Positions 23,940 to 32,138 of a DNA stretch of 33,019 bases are shown here, piece by piece. This DNA comes from Bacillota bacterium (lineage in GTDB: Bacteria; Bacillota; Sulfobacillia; Sulfobacillales; Sulfobacillaceae): contig JAJYTS010000013.1 of the NCBI GenBank assembly GCA_021792935.1, positions 1 through 33,019 on the forward strand. The letters are read 5' to 3'. The position numbers and the translations under genes were made by a program. Each line of letters opens with the position of its first letter. Position 1 is the stretch's first letter. A model generated the notes under the pieces. That model did not search any database. It saw nothing but the letters and a program-made list of their open reading frames with translations, and was not told where the DNA came from.

Positions 23940-26245
23940 GCACTGTGAACCTCCTCAAGCCGAATCACCTCAACCCATCCGGTGCCAACGGCGTTGACCG
24001 GCATTGACGCCATCCCCAAAGGAACATAAACGCGCCCGGGGGTCATGGCGGGGTCAACTGACACAGGCACCTCGATTTCGTGATCGTTCTTGCTAATTCG
24101 TACCACCCCATAATCGGCGATGCCCAAGGCCTCGGCGTCGGGCACGCTGATCCGTCCCGGATATTCCGGTTTGCGCGGCTTTAAGATGGCGGAAGGAATG
24201 CCGTTTTCAATCACCAGCACCCCGGTAACCAGTTCAAATTGCCCCTCTTTCACCGCGAGTGCCGCCGTCAAGGGCTTAATCGCCTGCTCAAGAGGCTGCA
24301 TGGGCAAAAGATCGCCGCTCTCGTCATAGGGGTCCCAATCTTCTTCGTCTCTAAACGTCTGGTTTAAGGCATGAGCCCAGGCTGTGACATAGGTCTTGGT
24401 GGGCCGCGCCTGCCCCGGGGGTTGAACCGACGGGTTGGCAATTTGCAGACGGGCCTCCATGTTGACATAAGTGCCCATCACTTCGCCAGGCCCGGCCTGA
24501 GGAACGATGGCATGAAACCGTTCCGCCTCACTGGGAGGGAACAACCCTTCCGCCACCAAAAACGGAACCTTGGCATAGGCGTCCCGCACCAATTGCTGAT
24601 CGGGATACTCGCGCAATAAGTCGCAACCCCACAGCACCAGCATTTGAATCTTGCCCGCCTTGGCGTCCTCCAGCACTTCCGTCAGTGCCTCGATGCGGGC
24701 GGGAAAACCGGCAAGCTCAAATCCACGCCAATTGCTGGGGCCCCAAGTGGGAAGAACCCGGGTGGGCTTGTCGCCTCGCACGGTGGCTAATGCCACCAGT
24801 ACCGACTCCACTTCCGGTTCCTGTCCATCCCAGAGAAGCGTCAATTGCTCGCTTTCTAAAAGAGCCGCGCTTAAACCAGTCAATTGTTCCTGGTCGATAT
24901 GAGAGGCGACGGCCGCTTCGCCCAGCGCTCTCACCGCCGGGTGATCGCCCGCAGCCAGCCGCAAGGCGGCAGCCAACAGGGCGGCTTCTTCTCCCACATG
25001 CGTTAAAAGACTATTAACGGGAAGCGTGTCCCGCGTCAAGGATCGCGGCGCCACGCCATAAAGGCGCATTCCCGGCAGAGCCTTCTGCCGCTCCCGGAGT
25101 CTCAAATGCACCACCGGAATGGCCTCATAGGGGTCCACCCCCACCAAAACGATGGCGTCCGAACTTTCAATGTCCTGAAAGGTACCGTTTAATGCCCGGG
25201 GTAGATATCCGGGCACATCGCGGCTTATCGCCAAACGGCTGGTGCCTACCGCGCGGGTGGCGAACCGTTGCAACTGGCGCGCTTCCTCCATGGTATGCAT
25301 GCCGCCCATGACAAACGCCACGCTGTTGGGACCGTGCTCCGCAATCACTTCCGTGAACCATTGTCCCACCCGGCGAGTAGTGCGGGCGGCTGCCTCCGGC
25401 TGCCCCTCTAGAAATGACCCCGTAACTCGGGTCGGGTCAATGGCATAATCATAGCCAAAACGTCCCCGATCACAGAGCCAGCCCCAACTGCGCTCGGGAA
25501 TGGGCCGACCTTCGATGCGAACAATGCGTCCGTCGCGGCCCGTGGCCAAGGTGGTGCAGCCCACGGGGCACATCGTGCAAACGGACTCCTGCCGTTCAAT
25601 ATTCCAAGGGCGCGCCTTGTGCAAATACGGTTTTGACAACAATGCCCCGACGGGACACAAGTCAATAATATTGCCGGTGAACTGGCTGGTGGCGGGCTGA
25701 TGATCCACGGTGGTCACCACCGTTTCCACGCCTCGCCCCTCCAGCATCAACTGCGGCTCGCCCACATACTCCTCCATGAAGCGAACGCAACGCTGACAAA
25801 GAACGCAACGCTCCTGATCAATCAGAACAAACTCATTAATGGGCGCGTCCTTAAGCTTTTGAATCTTTGGCTCTTCAAACCGCCCCGCCGAAGGCCCATA
25901 ACGAAAGGCATAGTCCTGCAGGAAGCATTCGCCTCCCTTGTCACAGACCGGGCAATCCAAGGGATGATTTATGAGCAAAAATTCCAGCACGCCGTTGCGC
26001 GCTTTTTCCACCGCCGGACCGCCGGTATGCACCACCATGCCCTCGGCCACCGGGGTTGTACACGCGGTCTGCAGCTTCGGCATTTTTTCAATTTGCACCA
26101 GACACATACGACAAGCGCCTAAGGGCCCCAGAGCCTGATGGTAACAGTAGACCGGCACCTCAATCCCCATCTTGGCAGCCGCATCCACCACCAAGGTTCC
26201 CGAAGGAACCGCAATCTCCTGATCATCAATCGTTAATTTAACCAT
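23936..26245 (-). CDS. nuoG: NADH-quinone oxidoreductase subunit G
   Basis: This Fe-S subunit of the NADH-oxidising module has a molybdopterin-oxidoreductase-like C-terminal part. Clusters are all readable: [2Fe-2S] N1b Cys34/45/48/62; N5 His94, Cys98/101/107; N4 Cys147/150/153/197; and the extra N7 set Cys223/226/230/258. Presence of N7 matches the E. coli and Thermus type. The 769-residue length is normal. The start at 26245 has GGGGGCG eight bases upstream. In most bacteria nuoF lies immediately before nuoG; here nuoF is missing and a 143-bp gap separates nuoE from nuoG. Confidence 0.95.
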   Translation of the reverse strand: MVKLTIDDQEIAVPSGTLVVDAAAKMGIEVPVYCYHQALGPLGACRMCLVQIEKMPKLQTACTTPVAEGMVVHTGGPAVEKARNGVLEFLLINHPLDCPVCDKGGECFLQDYAFRYGPSAGRFEEPKIQKLKDAPINEFVLIDQERCVLCQRCVRFMEEYVGEPQLMLEGRGVETVVTTVDHQPATSQFTGNIIDLCPVGALLSKPYLHKARPWNIERQESVCTMCPVGCTTLATGRDGRIVRIEGRPIPERSWGWLCDRGRFGYDYAIDPTRVTGSFLEGQPEAAARTTRRVGQWFTEVIAEHGPNSVAFVMGGMHTMEEARQLQRFATRAVGTSRLAISRDVPGYLPRALNGTFQDIESSDAIVLVGVDPYEAIPVVHLRLRERQKALPGMRLYGVAPRSLTRDTLPVNSLLTHVGEEAALLAAALRLAAGDHPAVRALGEAAVASHIDQEQLTGLSAALLESEQLTLLWDGQEPEVESVLVALATVRGDKPTRVLPTWGPSNWRGFELAGFPARIEALTEVLEDAKAGKIQMLVLWGCDLLREYPDQQLVRDAYAKVPFLVAEGLFPPSEAERFHAIVPQAGPGEVMGTYVNMEARLQIANPSVQPPGQARPTKTYVTAWAHALNQTFRDEEDWDPYDESGDLLPMQPLEQAIKPLTAALAVKEGQFELVTGVLVIENGIPSAILKPRKPEYPGRISVPDAEALGIADYGVVRISKNDHEIEVPVSVDPAMTPGRVYVPLGMASMPVNAVGTGWVEVIRLEEVHSA

Positions 26246-26388
26246 AAACTTTCGCCCCCAATGGACTTCGGTGCTCCCAAACCTGGGTTAGAGCCACGGT
26301 CATACCCAACCACCCCGCGCCTTGCCGCTCTGGGGCAAATTCTCCAGCGGCGCGCATGCGCGTCCTGCCGCCAAATCTGCCCGCCCAC
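26246..26388. other. Unusual nuoE-nuoG gap where nuoF is expected
   Basis: All other junctions from nuoC to nuoN are overlaps or gaps of under 35 bp, but this one is 143 bp and lacks nuoF. On the minus strand it holds a 51-codon open frame beginning with GTG at 26388, directly after the nuoE stop, and ending at 26233 inside nuoG. A second frame (26426-26238) also passes through. Neither shows the NuoF FMN/NADH glycine-rich loop or the C-terminal Cys motif, so no remnant of NuoF can be claimed. Confidence 0.55.
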
Positions 26389-26862
26389 TCAGGAAGAGAC
26401 TTCCTTCTCTTCTGTGAGCAACTCATCCGCCTTATCCGGCGTCACGTGCCCCCGAAACCGCAAATTAATTTGGGCGACGGGCGCCAAATCACAGGCGGCC
26501 AAACACTCCGCTTCCAGCAGCGTGTACTGGCCGTCCTCGGTGGTTTGCCCCTGAGAAATACCCAGCTTGGTTTCCAAATTATGCATCAGTTCATCCGCGC
26601 CCGCCAACATGCAAGAAAGCCCCATGCAGACATGCACCACTTTCTTACCCACCGGTTTCTTAAAAAAGAGCGAGTAAAACGACGCGACCGATTCCACATA
26701 TTGATCCGACAAACCCAGTAATTCCGCCACATCCGCCAAAGACTCCGGCGACAGCCAGCCTTCTTGCTGTTGAACCCGGTGCAGCAAGGGCAGCAGCGCG
26801 GAGTTGGCCTGAGGATATTCGGCCTTGGCCTCGGCTGCCCATTCCTTCCATTCAGGCCTCAT
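26389..26862 (-). CDS. nuoE: NADH-quinone oxidoreductase subunit E ([2Fe-2S] thioredoxin-like)
   Basis: This 24-kDa-type subunit holds cluster N1a and normally forms a tight pair with NuoF. The 157-residue product has an N-terminal helical bundle (LLPLLHRVQQQEGWLSPE) and a thioredoxin-like domain with the four ligands Cys79 and Cys84 (VCMGLSCML) and Cys120 and Cys124 (EAECLAACDLAPV). It starts with an ATG overlapping the nuoD stop. Length and motifs are normal. It would have no partner in this window, because nuoF does not follow it. Confidence 0.95.
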   Translation of the reverse strand: MRPEWKEWAAEAKAEYPQANSALLPLLHRVQQQEGWLSPESLADVAELLGLSDQYVESVASFYSLFFKKPVGKKVVHVCMGLSCMLAGADELMHNLETKLGISQGQTTEDGQYTLLEAECLAACDLAPVAQINLRFRGHVTPDKADELLTEEKEVSS

Positions 26863-28058
26863 TTGTCGACATCTCCCAGCATAATATCGATGCTGCCAAT
26901 CGCCGTAATCACGTCAGCGACCAGACCACCCTTCGCAAGAATGGGCATGGTTTGCAAATTGTAAAAAGATGGTGTGCGGGCGCGCCAGCGATAGGGCTTG
27001 GGTCCGCCATCGGACGCCACGTAAAAGCCCATTTCCCCGCGCGGGCCTTCCACCCCTTGATAGGATTCGCCCGCGGGCACGGGAAACCCGGTCGTCACCA
27101 ATTTAAACTGGTGAATTAACGCTTCCATATTGCCGTATATCTCTTCGCGGGGAGGCAGCGACACCTTGCGATCACGAGTGGCGTACTCGCCTTGCGGGGT
27201 AATCTTTTCAATCACTTGCTCCACAATCTTGGCAGACTCGTACATCTCGTCAAAACGAACCCAAAAGCGCGCGAAGGCATCGCATTCGGTCCGGGTGGGC
27301 ACGTCAAAATCAAATTCATCGTAATAGCAATACGGCTCAGCCTTACGCAAGTCTAGTGCCAATCCCGTCGCCCGCAAGCACGGACCGGTGACTCCATATT
27401 GATAGCAAGCCTCGCGTCCCAAAATTGAGATGCCTTTCAATCGCTCATTCATGATGGGGTTGTCATCGACAAGGTTCTTGTAGGCCAGCATCCAGCGCGG
27501 GAAGTCCTTCAAAAAGTCTCGCACCTTTTCGTGGAACCCTTGCGGCAGATCGTAGGCCAAGCCACCCACGCGGAAGTAACTAGGGTTCATGCGCACCCCA
27601 GAAGCCGCTTCAATTAAGTCCAATATTACTTCGCGCTCTCGCATGCAGTAGAAAAAAAGGCTCATGGCCCCGAGGTCCATGACGTGGGTGCCAAGCCAAA
27701 CCAAGTGACTGGCGATGCGGGTCAATTCCGAAAACAAGACCCGAATATACTGGGCACGCTTAGGCACTTCCAGCCGCATCAGCTTTTCCACGGCCAGCAC
27801 GTAGGCTAAATTGTTGGTCATCGGCGCCAAATAGTCAAGCCGGTCAGTCAAAGTGTTGCACTGTTGATAGGTAAGCGTTTCGGCGGACTTCTCAAATCCC
27901 GTATGCAAATATCCAATAACCGGCTCCGCCCCTACCACACGCTCCCCATCCAGGGTTAACCGCACCCGCAAAACACCATGAGTGCTGGGATGCTGCGGTC
28001 CCAGGTTAATAACCATGGTTTCATCGGATATTACCTCAATTTCCGCGTCGGTTGCCAT
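26859..28058 (-). CDS. nuoD: NADH-quinone oxidoreductase subunit D (49-kDa type)
   Basis: This hydrogenase-large-subunit-like protein forms the quinone-binding pocket with NuoB and NuoH. The 399-residue product has the early MVINLGPQHPSTHGVLR motif with the quinone-site His, then GYLHTGFEK and the YLAPMTNN segment. LGTHVMDLGAMSLFFY and the final DVITAIGSIDIMLGDVDK follow. GGAGGGAGA precedes the ATG. It follows nuoC after 11 bp and overlaps nuoE. The sequence appears fully functional despite the absent NuoB. Confidence 0.97.
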   Translation of the reverse strand: MATDAEIEVISDETMVINLGPQHPSTHGVLRVRLTLDGERVVGAEPVIGYLHTGFEKSAETLTYQQCNTLTDRLDYLAPMTNNLAYVLAVEKLMRLEVPKRAQYIRVLFSELTRIASHLVWLGTHVMDLGAMSLFFYCMREREVILDLIEAASGVRMNPSYFRVGGLAYDLPQGFHEKVRDFLKDFPRWMLAYKNLVDDNPIMNERLKGISILGREACYQYGVTGPCLRATGLALDLRKAEPYCYYDEFDFDVPTRTECDAFARFWVRFDEMYESAKIVEQVIEKITPQGEYATRDRKVSLPPREEIYGNMEALIHQFKLVTTGFPVPAGESYQGVEGPRGEMGFYVASDGGPKPYRWRARTPSFYNLQTMPILAKGGLVADVITAIGSIDIMLGDVDK

Positions 28059-28069
28059 AGTCTCCCTCC

Positions 28070-28528
28070 TCAGTCGATCCGGTTTCCGCCCGTAGGATAG
28101 TCCTTGCGCAAAGGGTGTCCTTCCCAGTCATCGGGAAGATAAATGCGGGTAAGATTGGGATGCCCCTCAAATACCACGCCAAACAAATCAAAAGCTTCCC
28201 GCTCCGTCCAATTGGCGCCAGCCCACACTCCAACCATGGAAGGTATGGTCTCGTTTTCTCCCACATAACTCTTAAAACGAAAACGCGCGATCTTCTCTGG
28301 ATGAAAAACTTGATATACGACCTCAAATCGAGGGCGAGTCGGAAACCAGTCAACCACCAGCACATCGTTGAACATGGCATAGCCTTCTACCGACTTAAGA
28401 TGCTCGGCCACGGCGATTAACTCATCCCGTCCCACGACTACCGTCGGCTGATCCACAGCCTCCGCCGCCTTAACCGATGGAAACTTGCCCTGCAACCGTT
28501 CAATCACATCTGGGTCCGCGAGCTTCAC
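28070..28528 (-). CDS. nuoC: NADH-quinone oxidoreductase subunit C (30-kDa type)
   Basis: This peripheral-arm subunit supports NuoD and NuoB. The preferred start is the GTG at 28528, because GGGGAGG lies six bases upstream and it gives a usual NuoC beginning ([17 protein letters not shown]). A GTG at 28600 in the same frame would add 24 residues but has no ribosome binding site. The 152-residue product includes [18 protein letters not shown], the family signature [20 protein letters not shown] and [15 protein letters not shown]. The start codon overlaps, as GTGA, the stop of a 32-codon frame that fills the place of nuoB. Confidence 0.92.
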   Translation of the reverse strand: MKLADPDVIERLQGKFPSVKAAEAVDQPTVVVGRDELIAVAEHLKSVEGYAMFNDVLVVDWFPTRPRFEVVYQVFHPEKIARFRFKSYVGENETIPSMVGVWAGANWTEREAFDLFGVVFEGHPNLTRIYLPDDWEGHPLRKDYPTGGNRID

Positions 28529-28623
28529 GATCTGCCTCCCCGCGCTCCACAGCGCCACAAATCCATTGCCCATACTACACGACGGCGCATCTGACGACAC
28601 CGCACGAGGGGACTCATTCCCAT
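28525..28623 (-). CDS. 32-codon reading frame at the nuoB position (possible nuoB remnant)
   Basis: Between nuoA and nuoC there is a frame with ATG at 28623 and TGA at 28525. The ATG overlaps the end of nuoA, and GGAGG lies six bases upstream. Its stop overlaps the nuoC GTG as GTGA. It is thus built like a normal coupled operon gene. The peptide begins MGMSPLVRC, contains [15 protein letters not shown], and is Arg- and Trp-rich. It lacks the NuoB cluster motif (a CC pair and two distant Cys). It could be a joined start and end of a deleted nuoB or a chance frame; no clear similarity to NuoB can be shown. Confidence 0.4.
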   Translation of the reverse strand: MGMSPLVRCRQMRRRVVWAMDLWRCGARGGRS

Positions 28624-28964
28624 TGAAATCCTCCCCGCTTCCAAACGTAGGCGAACGCCATGCCGATAATCACTAAAAATACCAGCACGTGTAGCATGCC
28701 CACCTGACGTAAAGCCCTCAGGCTAGTCGCCCAAGGATAGAGCGACATGACCGCCACGTCGAAAATCATAAAAAACATCGCGACCCTGTAGAAACGCACC
28801 GAAAAATATCGAACGGGAATATCGGGGACAATTCCCGATTCATAGGTGATGCGCTTCAAGCCGCCAGGCGCCCTGGGACCCATATGCTGGGATGCCGATG
28901 CCACCAAATAGGCTACAGCAAAGGCTACCAGCACATATAGCAACAATCCGCCGTATTGAGTCAT
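28614..28964 (-). CDS. nuoA: NADH-quinone oxidoreductase subunit A
   Basis: This small three-helix membrane subunit sits at the junction of the two arms of complex I. The 116-residue product contains the typical loop ([17 protein letters not shown], here without the usual Cys after ESG), then [29 protein letters not shown], which is close to the family consensus. GAGGAGGATC precedes its ATG. It is the first gene of the nuo operon, about 120 bp from whiA, and is followed by nuoC instead of nuoB. Confidence 0.94.
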   Translation of the reverse strand: MTQYGGLLLYVLVAFAVAYLVASASQHMGPRAPGGLKRITYESGIVPDIPVRYFSVRFYRVAMFFMIFDVAVMSLYPWATSLRALRQVGMLHVLVFLVIIGMAFAYVWKRGGFQWE

Positions 28965-29039
28965 GTGATCCTCCTCACCTTTTGCGCAAGATTGTTACCT
29001 AATTCACATGCAACTCTAGGACACTACACCCTCTTACCC

Positions 29040-29067
29040 ATTTTAACAATCTTTCTATGTCGATCAA
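29040..29067 (-). promoter_or_regulatory. Candidate promoter of the nuo operon
   Basis: On the minus strand TTGATC (29067-29062), a 16-bp spacer and TAAAAT (29045-29040) precede nuoA by about 75 bp. The -10 box matches five of six consensus bases and the -35 box four of six. It lies in the only substantial gap between whiA and the nuo genes. No good Rex palindrome (TTGTGA-N6-TCACAA) is visible around it. Confidence 0.45.
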
Positions 29068-29091
29068 CGCAACTCGCGAAATTGATCAACG
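29062..29091 (+). repeat. Direct repeat GATCAACG, 22-bp period, upstream of nuoA
   Basis: The octamer occurs at 29062-29069 and 29084-29091. The period of 22 bp is about two helical turns, so a regulator could contact both copies on one face. The first copy covers the candidate -35 box of nuo and the second overlaps the whiA stop codon, where it is also part of the palindrome TTGATCAA (29082-29089). Function is inferred only. Confidence 0.4.
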
Positions 29092-29946
29092 ATTTTCGAG
29101 CTGGTTTTGCATCCAGAGCCTGAGCCGCCTTAGCCGATGATTAACAGCGGACTTGGAAATCGGCGGACTGAAATGCCGGCCGATCTCCTCAAAACTCCAC
29201 TCCGGGTGCTTTACTCGCAGCTCAGCCAATTGCCGCAGCTCGGGATTCAAAGGCCCCAGCCGACCCAAATTTATGAGCCGGGAAATGAGAGCCGCGTCTC
29301 GCAGCGCGGAATCCACAATGCGCTTCACATTCGCCGTTTCCGAATTGACCAGCCGGTTCACTTGATTTTTCATGGACCGCACCACGCTCTCGCTTTCCAT
29401 GGCCAATACCGACTGATGAGCCCCCATCCGCCCCAACAGATAGGCTACCTGTTCCCGGTCCTTTAAATACAAAACTTGTTGACCGCGTCGACGAGAGACG
29501 TGGGCGGAAAGCCCTAGGGCCGTGATCGCCGTGACCAACACCGACGCCAACGGGTCGCTGGGGGCCGCGATTTCCCAATGCACGGGACGGTCAATTTCGG
29601 CCACATAGCCCCGGGTAAGAAAAGCGCCCCGCAAAAAGGCATCGGGACAATCCCGCAAGCTTTGGTCAATATCGGGAGGGGGCACGTCCGCGCCCCAAAG
29701 AGTAAACTCCACCCGACGGGCACGGCGCCACAAATGAACCGTGGGCTGCAGCTGCAAACGCTTTAGCAGCCGAAAACCGCGTCGGACCACAAACGCGGAA
29801 CCACCGCGCAGCCAGGGAAGCTGCTGCTCAAAAGGATCCCGCAGTTGCCCCGACAACCCCCAAAGTTCCGCCCAACAGCAGGGAAGCGCGCCAATAGGCG
29901 TCTGGGCAAGCTCGGCCTTTACTTGACGGGTGTAGGACCAACTCAT
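29086..29946 (-). CDS. whiA: WhiA-family DNA-binding regulator
   Basis: WhiA joins a homing-endonuclease-like fold to a C-terminal helix-turn-helix. In Actinobacteria it drives sporulation genes, and in Bacillota it affects division and chromosome segregation. The start is the ATG at 29946, overlapping the yvcK stop as ATGA; a longer frame to 30015 lies in yvcK. The 286-residue product has the N-terminal MSWSYTRQVKAELA and the LAGLIDADG-like FLRGAFLTRGYV segment. LINLGRLGPLNPELRQLAELRVKHP and the HTH (FEEIGRHFSPPISKSAVNHRLRRL) follow. The endonuclease active site is not conserved in WhiA proteins. It is the third gene of rapZ-yvcK-whiA. Confidence 0.93.
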   Translation of the reverse strand: MSWSYTRQVKAELAQTPIGALPCCWAELWGLSGQLRDPFEQQLPWLRGGSAFVVRRGFRLLKRLQLQPTVHLWRRARRVEFTLWGADVPPPDIDQSLRDCPDAFLRGAFLTRGYVAEIDRPVHWEIAAPSDPLASVLVTAITALGLSAHVSRRRGQQVLYLKDREQVAYLLGRMGAHQSVLAMESESVVRSMKNQVNRLVNSETANVKRIVDSALRDAALISRLINLGRLGPLNPELRQLAELRVKHPEWSFEEIGRHFSPPISKSAVNHRLRRLRLWMQNQLENR

Positions 29947-31214
29947 CCCCCCCACCGCCTTTGCCGAAGCCTGGCATCTAGCCACAGTCCATCGACAACC
30001 CGGCCCTGGGCCCACTGAGGGCGAAACCGCACCAACAGCCGCAATAGGGCGCGGGCCAACTTTTCCGGGTCATGGCGGATAACGCCGTCCACGGCAATAA
30101 GCGGCTCGGCTTGCACAATGGGCTGCCGCGCCGCCGTGTTCACCTCCAACACGGGCTCGGCCCCTTCACGCAAATACTTTCGTAGGGCATCTTCATCGAT
30201 GGGCTGGTTATTCATGAGGATCACATCCACCAATCCGCTTCCCACCTGCCGCTCCAAAGCCTGCAGATGGTCATCGACGGAAAAATGCGTCGTTTCGCCT
30301 GGCTGCGTCATCAAATTAGCGACATAGACCCGCAGCGCTTTGGTGCCGCGCACAGCGTCCTGGATAGGGCGCACCAGCAGATTGGGAATAACGGAGGTAT
30401 ATAAACTACCCGGACCCAAAACCACCAAATCGGCCTCTAAAATGGCGCTGATGGCTTCCGCCAGCGGAGTGGCGTCACTAGGATCCATGCCAATTTTTTC
30501 GATGGGGGCGGGGCTTCTGCCAATGTTGCTTTCCCCCACAATCCTCTCGCCGGTGGCTAACTGGGCCCATAGCGTGACCCGGTCCAAGGTAGCGGGCAAT
30601 ACAGTGCCGCGGACCGCAAGAACCCGACTGGACTCCCGCAATGCTGTCACAAAGTCGCCGGCGGTGCGCTCCATGGCGGCCAGGAATAAGTTGCCGAAAC
30701 TATGCCCCTGCAGCTCTCCACTCTCAAAGCGATGCTGAAACAGTTCTTCCATCAGAGGCTCAGTGTCGGCTAAGGCCACCATGCAATTGCGAATGTCGCC
30801 GGGAGGCAAAACACCCAACTCACCTCTTAGGCGCCCCGAACTGCCGCCGTCATCGGCAACCGTCACCACCGCGGTAAGGTTTGAAGTATAGTGTTTTAAG
30901 CCGCGTAAAACCACGGGAAGTCCCGTCCCGCCGCCCAAGGCCACCACCTTGGGTCCACGCGCCAGCTGCCGGCGCGAATAGATTTGTCCTGCCCATTTAT
31001 CCGACCCAATTAAGCGGGTTATCGTGGCGGCCATTCCCCAGGTGCCGAATGTCACCAATACAATGCCCGCCACCAAGATGACGGTGTCGGTGCGCCAGTC
31101 GAGACGACCCCCAAAAACCCAACGGGTGGCGGCTGCTCCAACCCCCATAAACCCTAAGGCAATAACGAGCAAGTAGCGCTTAACCTTTAACCCCGGAAGC
31201 AGCAGCCTCCACAT
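29943..31214 (-). CDS. yvcK: YvcK/CofD-like gluconeogenesis factor with N-terminal membrane helices
   Basis: YvcK binds UDP-sugars such as UDP-GlcNAc and is needed for growth on gluconeogenic carbon and for wall synthesis in Bacillota and Actinobacteria. The 423-residue product has two N-terminal membrane helices (about 14-34 and 44-64) not found in the B. subtilis form. The CofD-like domain starts at VVALGGGTGLPVVLRGL (about 90-106). VTVADDGGSSGRLR at 118-131 and PPGDIRNCMVALAD are conserved, as is GPGSLYTSVIPNLLV later. The start codon directly follows the rapZ stop (TAAATG). Membrane anchoring could place it near the wall-synthesis enzymes. Confidence 0.93.
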   Translation of the reverse strand: MWRLLLPGLKVKRYLLVIALGFMGVGAAATRWVFGGRLDWRTDTVILVAGIVLVTFGTWGMAATITRLIGSDKWAGQIYSRRQLARGPKVVALGGGTGLPVVLRGLKHYTSNLTAVVTVADDGGSSGRLRGELGVLPPGDIRNCMVALADTEPLMEELFQHRFESGELQGHSFGNLFLAAMERTAGDFVTALRESSRVLAVRGTVLPATLDRVTLWAQLATGERIVGESNIGRSPAPIEKIGMDPSDATPLAEAISAILEADLVVLGPGSLYTSVIPNLLVRPIQDAVRGTKALRVYVANLMTQPGETTHFSVDDHLQALERQVGSGLVDVILMNNQPIDEDALRKYLREGAEPVLEVNTAARQPIVQAEPLIAVDGVIRHDPEKLARALLRLLVRFRPQWAQGRVVDGLWLDARLRQRRWGG

Positions 31215-32087
31215 TTAAGCGTCGCCGCCTTTTCCGCGGTGGATGTCGCGATGCTCAACCAGGACTCTTTCCCCTTGCTGGTCGATATGGCGGGACAAGC
31301 GCTGAGCGAACACCACCGAGCGATGCTGGCCACCGGTGCAGCCAACGGCAACCGTGACAACCGGCTTACCTTCCGCCTTAAACTGAGGGATCAAATAATC
31401 CAGCAATCCTTGCAAGCGTTCCAGAGTTTCCCGCGACTGGGGAAAGCCCATCACGAAGGAGTCCACGGCGGGATCGGAACCGGTCAGCGGACTAAGCTCA
31501 GGCACATAGTGAGGATTGGGGAGAAAACGAACGTCAAATACCAAATCAGCATCTTTGGGAATCCCGTGCTTAAATCCAAAAGATACCATGCGGATTTGAA
31601 ACGGCAGGGTCTCCACCAAACGAAACGCGTCATTAAGCCGCTGGCGCAACTGTAACGGAGTTAATCCCGAGGTGTCAATCACCATATCGGCCCGGCCCCG
31701 CAATTCTTCTAAGGCGGCCCGCTCCTGGCGAATGGCGTCAACTAGTCTGGCCCCCGACTCCAACGGGTGCCGGCGCCGCGACAACTTGTAGCGATGGATA
31801 AGAGTCTCCTCATCCGCTTCCAGAAACAAAATGTGGTAGGGAACCCGGGAAGCCGCGAACTCATCCAGCATCAGCTCCAATTCCGGGAAGAAACTTCCTC
31901 CGCGAATATCCATGCCCAAGGCGGCGCCATGAATATCAGGACTGCGATGCACCAACTCCGCGAATTTTGCTGCCAACGCCGGTGGCAGGTTATCCACGCA
32001 AAAATACCCCAGATCTTCAAAAGCCCGAATTGCCTCGCTGCGCCCGGCCCCGGAAAGACCGGTAATAATGATGAATCGAAGCGCCAT
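31215..32087 (-). CDS. rapZ: RapZ/YvcJ-family nucleotide-binding protein
   Basis: RapZ is a P-loop protein. The E. coli homologue is a GlcN6P-sensing RNA-binding adaptor controlling glmS, and the Bacillus protein hydrolyses nucleotides. The 290-residue product has Walker A GLSGAGRS, with Arg where Lys is usual, a variant also seen in Actinobacteria. DLGYFCVDNLPP, the SRRRHPL stretch and the C-terminal domain motifs FGFKHGIP, DVRFLPNPH and GCTGGQHRSV follow. The ATG at 32087 gives the standard beginning MALRFIIITGLSG; Met at 32108 is possible, and the longer frame to 32255 overlaps the divergent promoter. It leads the rapZ-yvcK-whiA operon. Confidence 0.94.
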   Translation of the reverse strand: MALRFIIITGLSGAGRSEAIRAFEDLGYFCVDNLPPALAAKFAELVHRSPDIHGAALGMDIRGGSFFPELELMLDEFAASRVPYHILFLEADEETLIHRYKLSRRRHPLESGARLVDAIRQERAALEELRGRADMVIDTSGLTPLQLRQRLNDAFRLVETLPFQIRMVSFGFKHGIPKDADLVFDVRFLPNPHYVPELSPLTGSDPAVDSFVMGFPQSRETLERLQGLLDYLIPQFKAEGKPVVTVAVGCTGGQHRSVVFAQRLSRHIDQQGERVLVEHRDIHRGKGGDA

Positions 32088-32138
32088 GCGTCTACCGCCC
32101 CCTCTCATTGTAACCTTTGGCCGTAGAGAGCCGTTATA

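Noticed and set aside
26233-26388. 51-codon frame as a remnant of NuoF
   Set aside because: I could not find the FMN/NADH loops or the C-terminal Fe-S motif of NuoF. The gap is reported, but no homology is claimed.
28529-28600. 24-residue N-terminal extension of NuoC from GTG at 28600
   Set aside because: No ribosome binding site precedes it, whereas GTG 28528 has GGGGAGG at six bases and begins like known NuoC proteins.
28975-29015. Rex operator upstream of nuoA
   Set aside because: The half site ATGTGAA is present but its partner does not match the TTGTGA-N6-TCACAA palindrome.
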